Below, in pieces: positions 55,801 to 64,000 of a stretch of DNA of 64,000 nucleotides. A program made the translations under genes and the position numbers. Position 1 is the stretch's first letter. Each line of letters begins with the position of its first letter. The notes under the pieces were generated by a model. That model was not told the origin of the DNA, searched no databases, and saw only the letters and a program-made list of their open reading frames with translations. Source of the DNA: Trichosporon coremiiforme. Taxonomy: Eukaryota > Basidiomycota > Tremellomycetes > Trichosporonales > Trichosporonaceae. The stretch lies in assembly GCA_039545355.1 (NCBI GenBank), contig BCJJ01000020.1, forward strand, positions 310,001 to 374,000, given 5' to 3'.

Positions 55801-58800
55801 GGACCGACGATTCCCATCTTTCGGCCCGATCATCGCTGCCTACACCTCCAAGCACTTCGCCTTCGCTTCGTCCGCCTCGCATCTGTTGCGCGGCATGAAG
55901 ACAGTGATGGGACGACCGGAGTCGCAAGAATACCGATCATTATTGAAGGTGTGGCACAGCATGTTCAAATTCATCATCCGATCTCGAGAGTTGGACCGCT
56001 CCCGCGGTTCTTCTCTGGGACCGACTGCTTCTCAGCTTGACGCAGACTTCAAACACCAGACACGCGAGATCCTCGGCGAGATCAACAACATCATGGTGTC
56101 ATCGGACAAGAAGCTCATTGGCTCGCAAACTCTGGCTGTCCAGCACTACGCCGACATCCTGCCGGATCTGGCGCAGGTATTCGCCCCAAGCGAGATCTCT
56201 GAGATGGTCATTGAGTTCACGGACACGCTCACCCGAGCGCAGGGCAATCTGGCTGTTTATAAGCTGCTGCTTATCTTGCAGATCGTCAAGACCTTGCTCA
56301 GCTTTAACGACACACGGGCAGAGCTGATTCCGGCCATTATCCGATGGATCAAGCCTCATATCGGTCGCTATGAGGAGGACCTGTACTCTGCGCGCAACGA
56401 GACTCGGGCTCTGAAGGACAGCCGCCAGATCAAGTGGCTGGAGTGCAACCGCTTAGCCATCTCGATCATGGGTTGGACTGTTAACCAGCTACAGCTGCTC
56501 CTGGACTCACCGATCGTCAAGTCCAACCCTGTGCAGCTGTCGCAGGAGGAGGACAACATGGAGTATTGCCTATCTATCCTGCCCCATCTCCTCGAGTCTT
56601 ATAAGGAACTCGCCAGCGACTCGACTATGGCTCTCCTGGAGCGTCACCGCTCGTCCGCTACTGTATGGAAGTCGAACCCCGATGTCTTCCCCAGCTCGCA
56701 CCCGTTCGCGTTGGTCTCGCACCTTCCTCCGCCCGCCCTACTCGGTCAAGAGGAGGAGGGTCTGCCGCCAGCCGGAACGTTCAGGTGCGGTCTCGCTGAA
56801 GTATCAGTTGTGATCTTTACTCTCGTCATCGCGACACCTCGCGCCAACATAGTGCGGTGGTTCGAGGAAATCGTCGACATGCAGGGCGAGACGCAAGTCA
56901 AAGAGACTTTGATGACGGCTTTCTCAGTCTTCAACTCGATCATCAACTTTGAGGCTTTCCCTCGTCAGTGGTTGACCCTATCGGGACTCGCTTTCACGGC
57001 GGTCATCCGCTTCCTTGAGGCGGTTGTGCAGTTCCTCGCTCGGCCCGAGTTTGTGCCACCCATCGAGGAGATGGAGAGATTTGACGTCAAGCTCTGGACT
57101 CAGTGCCTGGAACTGCTCTGTGACCTGTGCGCCAGCGACGAGCTCGCCCTGGAGGAGCAAGGTCTCCAACGCCGCCGTGCTGCATGGATCATTGCCGGAG
57201 ACCTCCGCGACGAAGGCGCTGCTTTGCTGCATCGACTCTGGAATGCCATCGGCTGGCAGTCGCGCGACCAGGCAACCTCTGGATCCCGCTATGGAGGCTA
57301 CCAGGCAAGGTTTACGGGCCTTGCAGAGCGTATCCTTACCCTGTGCCTGTCGTCTCATGAACGCCTGTGCGATGCCGCAGTGGACGTGCTGTTCTCCATG
57401 ATCTACGCCGAGTATGTCTTGGACGGCAAGTTCAACGCCATTCAGACGGAGATTTTCACGAAGCTCGAACTGCTTTTCACTCACCGTACTGTCTCGGCGA
57501 CAGAGACCGCTTCGCGGGCGTACTTCGTGTCCCGCCTGCGCACCGTCTTCGAGCACCAGGCCGACTTGGACAACAACTTCTGCGAGCACGTCGGCACCTT
57601 CCTGGACCAGGTCGAGCTGTTCATCGACTTGCTCATGGCTGTCCGCGATCTTCCTCAGACGCCACGATGGAAGGAGGAGCGTGTGGCCGCTATCTTCCGC
57701 CTCATGGAGTTCTTCTCCAGGGTCGGTCGCGACGATCTTTACGTGCGGTTCGTTCACCACCTCGTGTCGATCAACGTCGCTGCGCGTGACTGGCTTGGTG
57801 CGGGTCTGGCCCTCAAGCTCCATGCCGACCTTTACGACTGGACAATGCAGGGAGAGCTCGTCGACGAGTTCCATGCAGATGATCTGCACCTGCCTGCGCA
57901 GACGCAGTTCCAGCGCAAGGAGGCGATCATGTACCACGTTCTCGACTACCTCGCCGAGGCGGAGGCGTACGAACAGGCGGCCGAGATCTGTCGCGACATG
58001 GCCGACCAACATCGCCGGATCACGTTCAACGTCGCTCGCATCTCGGAACTTCTCACGCACGAAGCGAAGCTTTGGGAGCGCATAGGATCGACGGCGCGCC
58101 CGAAGCCAGAGTACTTCCGTGTAGCTTACTTTGGCAACTTCACTCGGCTGGACCTCGACAAGGAGTTCGTCATCCGCGGAGTGCCGAAGCAGAAGTACAA
58201 TGACTTCTGCGACCAGATGGCTGCAAAACACCCCGATGCGCTCATCCACAGGACGAAGGTTCCTCCAACTGAGTCCGTTCGTTACGGCACCGAGCCCGTC
58301 ATCTGGATCACAACTGTCAGCCCGGTCCCGGACCTGAAGCAGCCTGTCTTCGCCAAGGGCGTGAACACGAACATCCAGAACTACTACAAGTACAACAGTA
58401 TCAACACGTTCGAGACGACGCGCCCGTACTACATGCATCCCGACGAGCGAGAGCCGGTCCTGCAGTGGATTGAGAAGACGACGGTCACGACTGCGAATGA
58501 CCTTCCGGCCCTCCAGAGCCGCGCCGAGATTATCCACATTCATCTCGACCACATCTCGCCGGTGCAGACGGCCATCTCCGCTGTTCGCAAGTCCGACCGT
58601 GACCTCCGCCAGCTGGTCAACTCGCGCAACCCCGACGCCAAATCGCTCGGAAGCGCTCTCAACGCTGCCGTCGACTCGAAGGTCAATGGAGGTGTGCCTC
58701 TCTACAAGAAGCACTTCCTCGACCCCGACTATGTCGAGCGACACCCCGTCGAGGCGCGAAACGTCGCCTTCCTCGGCGACGTTATCGTTGACTACGCTAG

Positions 58801-59659
58801 GACTATCCAAAAGGGCTTCGCGGCGTACCAGAAGCTCAGCCGAGACATCGCCTTCCAGGAGGCTCTGCGCGCGCGCTACAATAAGGTCTTCGCCGAGGAG
58901 AGCCTGCACCTGCCGCCAATCGAAGAGGCCGACCTGCCGCCCATGTCCCCCGCGCTCGCCACGCCCCTCGCTTCAACGCACACGACACCGCTCATGCCCG
59001 ACATGGCCACCGTTCCTAACGTTCCCCGCCCTGCATCCCCAGCTCTTACCGAGGATGAAGCTAATAATTCGTCTGGACAGAGCAGCTATACCCTGCCTAC
59101 TCTCCGACTCGGTCCGCAGACGCCCACGACTGAGACGCACTCCACGCTCACAAACCCGTCCATCAGCTCGCGCGGACCGAACTCGCACGGTCCCAGCAGT
59201 GTCAGCAATGGAGACACTCCTCCTGCTGCTCCCTGCCGCGGCACTGGCAATTTAGTCAACTCTGCTGGCGCCAGCCAGTCTTCCATCTCCGTCAGCCTCT
59301 CGCGAGGCGACTCTTTGAAACGCGCCAACGGGCACTCGCTATCGAAGAGCTCAAAGGACTTCATGGAATTCGGCGACGGCAGCGTCACGCCGCGCTCGAA
59401 CCACATCCCGCGCTCGCTCTCAACGTCGACTTCGGCGACTATCCCGCGCGGCACAGTGGAGGAGGAGATCGACGACCTGCTGCCGCTTCCGGGTAACCGG
59501 GTCAACGGCCGCTTACACTCGACGAGCAGCCGCTCAAGCTTGCCTGCCATGCCCCCTGTTCCTCCTGTCCCCGAGGAGCCGAAGCGCAGCAACATGCCAC
59601 CTGTCACCACCACTCCGTCCAAGGGCCTGCGACGGTTCGGGTCCCTTCTCCGACGTTGA
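52804..59659 (+). CDS. DCK1: DOCK-family Rho-GTPase exchange factor (DOCK180/CED-5 type)
   Basis: Exons 52804-53102, 53148-53634, 53672-53968, 54002-59659 (2246 aa); introns are 45, 37 and 33 nt. Order: a split SH3 domain (about 70-155, FAFEEY and WYRG), DOCK N-terminal helical region, a C2/DHR-1 lipid-binding domain (about 690-835, NDLYIKLWTASF), a long armadillo-like helical middle, the DHR-2 catalytic domain (about 1614-1990, with FRVAYFGNF, EFVIRG and NINYYKYN-like segments), and a disordered Ser/Pro/Thr tail with PPVPPVP-type SH3-binding runs. DHR-2 loads GTP on Rac/Cdc42-type GTPases; the SH3 normally binds ELMO/Lmo1. It probably acts at membranes to steer actin and polarity. Intron 1 uses a GTCCGT donor and the second acceptor (53668 or 53671) is NAGNAG. 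Length and domain order are typical. Confidence 0.94.
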
Positions 59660-59925
59660 AAAAGATGGTGTTCCAGTTTCTTCAACGCATACCACAGTAT
59701 CTCAGGTTATAACCCATCCTTATATTTTGGCAACGACTCTTCACGATGTCTTTCACACTTGTAAAACTTGGACTACCGACCGCGATTGATGCGATCCCAC
59801 TATGCATATAATGCTTCAACGCCATGTTCTCTTCGTGCACAAGAAAAGGTACATACAACAAATTCGGTTCAGATACTCTATGTCGCCAGCAGGCAGGAAG
59901 GCTACTACACTCGCCCGCTTTCTGC

Positions 59926-60348
59926 TCACTTCGAAGACTGCTTGTAGCCCTTCGTGTTTAGAACGATGTTGCCGCAGATGGCGCACAGTCCCTTCTTGTA
60001 CGCGCACTTCTGGCATCTCGTCGCGTTGTTCTGAGCAACTTGACCCTGGCCGTCAGTCTTGGATTTGCCTCCCGCAGCTCGCCTCTGCCTGTGTTGCTGA
60101 TTACTGTGCGGCACTCACCTTGCAATCAATGCACTTGTTGCTGTACGGGTTCACGTTCCTGCTACCTCCTGGCTTCGCGTACGGAGCAGCACGCGCACGC
60201 GCCGAAAGCAGCTTATTCTCGCCGATCTTGCGGCCCGACGCCGCTGAGGGCTTGAAGGGGTCCGTCGTCGCGACCTGGGACGTTTTCTGCATGTCAGCTG
60301 GCCCTTTCCAAGCGAGCAGCTTACCTTCTCGCACTTCTTGCACACCAT
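59926..60348 (-). CDS. CRIPT: CRIPT, cysteine-rich zinc protein
   Basis: Exons 60348-60325, 60286-60119, 60045-59926 (103 aa; the human protein has 101). Starts MVCKKCEK as in CRIPT, with CxxC pairs MVCKKC, CIDC, CQKC and CAIC, and the conserved tail CAYKKGLCAICG..LNTKGYKQ. CRIPT was named for PDZ binding in animals; in fungi and plants it is a conserved small zinc protein linked to the spliceosome. The first intron is 38 nt and the second 73 nt; both have CTGAC near the acceptor. Exon 1 is only 24 nt. Divergent from ARP2. Confidence 0.94.
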
Positions 60349-60792
60349 AACGGAGAGGATGAGATGAGAGTAAGATGTCCAGAGGAAGTTCGTCACAACA
60401 AACAGGTGTCGCAGATCGGCATCCACGCCGGTGACAAGGACTGGGTGACCAGCCTAGTTGGATTACTAATCAAGGAGAACATCAGGAAAAGCCATTAGCA
60501 TTTGCCACGTGGACAACGCAGCCTGACGTGTACTCGATATCACCGCTCCCAGGGCCAGCTCAGAGAGGTGACGACACCACCTGCAGCTCGGACTTCATCG
60601 AGCGCCAGACACTACACGTCGCTTCATCTATCGAGCTCGTCGACAGCGGGCACGCCGAAAACAGAAGACCGAATCAGCTCAACGCCTAGTTCGGTGCGAC
60701 CAAGCCGCATCCACATTCCCGCTGGCGCCTTCCCTTCTCGAACCCATATCACACTCTCTCCACCGCTACCTTCCACCTTTGAACTGCACAGC
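60349..60792. promoter_or_regulatory. shared upstream region of CRIPT and ARP2
   Basis: 444 bp between divergent start codons. It must carry both promoters. A pyrimidine-rich stretch (about 60715-60780) precedes the ARP2 start. No TATA box is obvious. Confidence 0.5.
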
Positions 60793-62184
60793 ATGGACCC
60801 TCACAGGGACGAGAATCTCCCGCTCGTCGTCGATAACGGTACTGGAGTGAGTTAGCTGCATATGATCTCCAGTTGACAAACAGTTCGTCAAGTGCGGTTG
60901 GGCGGGCAGCAACTTCCCGGAATATGGTTCGTCGCGCCGTGCGGCACGCTGCCGAAATGACAGCGATGACTAGCAGCTAACGGAGATTGGTCGGTAGCTG
61001 ACACTCTCAGTGTTCCCGTCCGTTGTTGGTCGGCCGATTTTGCGTGCCGAGGAGCGCCTAGGCTCGTCGAAGCTCAGCGATCTGATGGTCGGAGACGAGG
61101 CGGCCGAGAACCGAAGCTTCCTGCAGATGTCACATCCCATGGAGCACGGCATCATCAAGAACTGGGAGGACATGGAGAACCTCTGGGACTACACGTTCAA
61201 CAACAAGCTCCAGGTTGACACGCACGGTCGCAAGATCCTCCTGACCGAGCCGCCCATGAATCCGAAGGCGAATCGCGAGAAGATGGCCGAGGTCATGTTC
61301 GAGAAGTATGGTTTCGGAGGCGTCTATGTTGCCATTCAGGCCGTCCTGACCCTCTACGCCCAGGGTGAGTGTCGATCAGGTTCACCGGTGGCTGTATCGA
61401 AGCTGACATTCAGGTCTGCAGACTGGTGTCGTCGTTGACTCTGGAGACGGAGTCACTCACATCGTGCCAGTCTACGACGGATTCGCTCTTCCCCACCTCA
61501 CCCGCCGTCTGGACGTTGCCGGCCGCGACGTCACCCGCTACCTCATCAAGCTCCTCCTCATGCGCGGGTACGCCTTCGAGCGTACCGCCGACTTCGAGAC
61601 TGTCCGTGACATCAAGGAGAAGCTCTCGTTCGTGTCCTACGACCTCGACCTCGACAAGAAGCTCGCTGATGAGACCACCGTCCTCGTCGAGAACTACACG
61701 GTAAGCTCCCTTATCGGCGAGTCTTAGCTAACTTCAGCTCCCGGACGGCCGAGTCATCAAGGTCGGATCAGAACGCTACGAGGCGCCCGAGTGCATGTTC
61801 CAGCCGCATCTGATCGACGTCGAGCAGCCCGGTGTCGCCGAGCTGCTGTTCCAGACGATCCAGGCCGCTGCCGTCGACACGCGTGCGGAGTTGTACAAGC
61901 ACATTGTCCTCTCGGGTGGTTCGTCGATGTATCCCGGCTTCCCGTCGCGTCTCGAGAAGGAGATGAAGCAGCTGTACCTCACGCGTGTCCTTAGCGGAGA
62001 CGCCGAACGGCTCAAGAACTTCAAGATCCGCATCGAAGACCCGCCCCGCAGGAAACACATGGTCTTCCTTGGCGGCGCCGTCCTCGCCGACATCATGAAG
62101 GACAAAGACGCGTTCTGGGTTACGAAGGAGGAGTGGGACGAGCAGGGCGTGCGCGCCCTCGACAAGCTCGGACGCGGCGAGTAG
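60793..62184 (+). CDS. ARP2: actin-related protein 2 (Arp2/3 complex)
   Basis: Exons 60793-60846, 60884-60926, 61011-61364, 61414-61700, 61738-62184 (394 aa, the family's usual length). Introns are 37, 84, 49 and 37 nt. Actin-fold nucleotide-binding segments are present: VVDNGTG-FVKCG at the N-terminus, [11 protein letters not shown] (phosphate 2), [13 protein letters not shown] (adenosine) and the C-terminal [16 protein letters not shown]. The LLTEPPMNP segment is typical of Arp2 and actin. Arp2 with Arp3 nucleates branched actin at endocytic patches. Exon 2 is 43 nt and ends at a GTTCGT donor. Convergent with the thioesterase gene. Confidence 0.97.
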
Positions 62185-62346
62185 GTCTATAGAAGTAACT
62201 GCATATGTTTTATGAAATGATATCTAGCAAGGTATGCTACCTGTAAGATGGTAGCGAGCTACAGTTGGCGGGGACCGACACCCTTTCGGCAACTGAGGAA
62301 GGGGGGTGGCCATCGCCGCTCGGCAACTTCTCAAACGAGTGTGAGA

Positions 62347-62981
62347 TTAGAGCTTTGCCTCCTCGATGTAGAGCTTCTCGAGGCCCTTGCGCATCTCGTC
62401 GACCATGGCTGTCGGCCTGCGCTCTGTGGGGTGGACGAAGACGTGCGTGAAGCCTCCGACGGCCGAGACGGTGTCGGCACCTTCCTTGAAGAAGCCGACC
62501 TCGTAGGTGACAGAGCTCTTGCCGAGCTTGCTGACGCGGAGGCCGAGGTCGACGACGCCCGGGAACTCGAGGGACGAAAAGTAGTTGCAGTTGCTGGCAA
62601 CGACGAGCCCGATCGGCTCGGACGGGCTCGGGTCTGTCGGCTTCAGGCCGCAGTGCTCGATCAGGTAAGTGTTCACGACAGAATCGATGCTGCTGTCAGC
62701 TTCATCTTCCATAGTCGCCACAACTGCCATTGCTTGTAGATGCCACGGGATCCTCCAGCGATCTGTGATTGGTATTGAGAGCGCATGGAGATGCAGGGAC
62801 GAGGGCTCGGTGAATGGAACATGCAAAAGTTGCGAGGTAAGGAGGAGGAAGACACTCACAGGTAGTTGTACACTGAGTTGTTTACATGGCCGTACTGGTC
62901 GTTGTCGGCCCAGCGCAGCCTGAACGGCAGGACGTAACGGTACTGTGACCTGATGCGGGCCTTGAGGATGTTGACGGACAT
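62347..62981 (-). CDS. hotdog-fold acyl-CoA thioesterase (4HBT family)
   Basis: Exons 62981-62860 and 62692-62347 (155 aa), joined across a 167-nt intron. The N-terminal WADNDQYGHVNNSVY is the 4HBT active-site loop; the acidic residue in the D-x-D-x-x-GHVNN context (Asp28) is the expected catalytic position. The rest follows the YbgC-like hotdog pattern (SVTYEVGFFKEG, AVGGFTHVFVH). Likely hydrolyses an acyl-CoA; substrate unknown. The acceptor is a tandem NAGNAG (exon start 62692 or 62689), giving LSID or LID. The frame is open upstream of ATG 62981 but that part is Cys/Arg/Ser-rich and lacks an ATG start. Confidence 0.88.
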
Positions 62982-63627
62982 CGCTGATGGTGCTGAAGGT
63001 CGAAAGCCGATGATGACGCTTGAGGTGGATGGTCGGAACCGGCTACTACTCGGTGCCTTCCGGGCTGAGGCTAAGCGGCGATGTGCGCAGTGGAGGCGGT
63101 CCACCTTCTCTCCTCCGCCGAACTTTCTGCCTAAATATTGACAGCACGTCGGAGCACAGCGAGTAAGCGACAAACACCGTGCATAAATTGCCCATGCCAA
63201 AAACGCTTCAAGCGATGTGCACACCCCCGACGCCGGCGTACCGAGCATACGGACGGCCGTAGGCTCGGAGTGCTCGGTAAGCTCGGTAAGGCACCCACTG
63301 TTGCGCTAGCGCGCCAGCGCTGCCAGCCAACAGGCAGTCCGAGCCGGGATGACGTCGAAGTCCGAGCCGCGGATCCGCGATCGTGCACCGCATGATCTGC
63401 ATAAGGCATTCCGCACCACAGTCAACACGCCAGGAGGAAGGTATATCATGCGGACATGTATCGAGATCTCGTCGCTTCTCACATTCCGGCATCGTCAACA
63501 TCACTCGCAGCGACAACATATAAACACACACTCAGAGTCATACCACACCGATCACCTCCAACGCACCCCCTATCAGCTCTGCATATCGAGCCGTGGCTGA
63601 CCTTGACGCACATTACAACACTCCACC
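62982..63627. promoter_or_regulatory. divergent upstream region, thioesterase / LURP-one gene
   Basis: 646 bp between divergent start codons, with a TATA box for the + gene and tandem CTCGGTAAG-like copies at about 63274-63291. No coding exon recognised. Confidence 0.5.
63519..63524 (+). promoter_or_regulatory. TATA box upstream of the LURP-one-like gene
   Basis: TATAAA in ACATATAAACAC, 104 bp before ATG 63628, followed by a CA-rich leader. Confidence 0.5.
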
Positions 63628-64000
63628 ATGGGCCTCTTTGGCAACAAGAAGGAAGAGGAGATAAAACCCATCCCGCTCCTCGACCCCGTGGAGCCGCCGA
63701 TTTCTGTGTTTCCCAATATGACGCGCGATCGCCAGGTCTCTCTCGAGTACAGGCAGAAGCTGATGACGATGAAGACTGTGAGCTGTTAATGGTTTGGCGC
63801 GGCTGACGAGCAGGAAGACTTCACGGTGTTCGACTCAGACAACGACGAGCCCATTGTGACCGTCACGGGGCCGGCGATGTATGCGCGCAAGTTCAAGAGT
63901 GAGTGCCTTCCCCGAGTCCTCGTCCTCGGTCCGAAGCGACCTTCCCCAACGTCGGTGCTGCACCATCGGACCAGATGCTGTCTTCCTCGCATTCCTGTCA
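63628..64000 (+). CDS. LURP-one-related / tubby-like domain protein, 5' part only
   Basis: Exons 63628-63777, 63814-63898 and 63975 to beyond the window end. ATG 63628 is in a CCACCATGG context. The 87 readable residues hold a short charged N-terminus (MGLFGNKKEEE), a Pro-rich segment, then the start of a tubby-C-terminal-like / LURP-one fold: EDFTVFDSDNDEPIVTVTG, the familiar strand pair in which an aromatic-x-Val-x-Asp run is followed by a hydrophobic-x-Val-x-Gly run, then YARKF. The family includes phospholipid-scramblase-like proteins, mostly of unknown function. Gly2 could be myristoylated (inference). Introns are 36 and 76 nt. The 3' end lies outside the window. Confidence 0.65.

Noticed and set aside
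56978..58909. 643-codon antisense frame within the DOCK gene
   Set aside because: Overlaps DHR-2 coding sequence with clear homology on the plus strand; the antisense product has no motif.

Overview
This window is nuclear DNA from a fungus. The genes are split by many spliceosomal introns with GT..AG ends. The branch site (CTGAC or CTAAC) usually lies only a few bases before the acceptor AG, and most introns are 33-50 nt long. Coding sequence is GC-rich with a strong preference for C at the third position. The gene set (ADE6-type FGAM synthase, MIM1/Tom13, HSF-type factor, DOCK-family GEF, ARP2, CRIPT, ARL5, SLC16-like MFS carrier) fits a basidiomycete. The very short introns and composition suggest a tremellomycete yeast, perhaps Trichosporonales; that placement is inference, not proof.

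Layout. 0.1-5.2 kb: AMACR-type racemase (+), MIM1-like outer-membrane protein (-), two-zinc-finger C78 (ZUP1-like) peptidase in ten exons (+). 5.3-13.6 kb: monocarboxylate-porter-like MFS carrier (-), an 8-TM protein of unknown function (+), a short frame-broken ORF (-), a lineage-type protein (+), an interrupted lectin-like gene (-), and a low-complexity protein (+). 14.4-19.9 kb: ARL5-like GTPase (-) divergent from FGAM synthase (+). 19.9-47.9 kb: a gene-poor stretch holding only an NTF2-fold protein, an intron-containing tRNA-Glu(CUC) and an HSF-type transcription factor, with minisatellites and two unexplained long open frames. 47.9-64 kb: dense again, with a 13-exon Rieske-DUF455 fusion (-), a 2246-residue DOCK protein (+), CRIPT (-), ARP2 (+), a hotdog thioesterase (-) and the 5' part of a LURP-one/tubby-like gene (+) that runs off the end.

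How the genes relate. They are independent eukaryotic genes, not an operon. Several pairs are divergent with shared upstream DNA (MIM1/C78 peptidase, MFS/8-TM protein, ARL5/ADE6, Rieske-DUF455/DOCK, CRIPT/ARP2, thioesterase/LURP-one). Others are convergent with 100-200 bp between stops. DOCK and ARP2 both belong to Rac-to-actin signalling, but their closeness may be chance.

Exon structures were built by hand from frame continuity, splice signals and family knowledge. In every complete spliced model the exon lengths sum to a multiple of three. No homology search or RNA evidence was available. The window has no CRISPR array and I recognised no intact transposon or virus.
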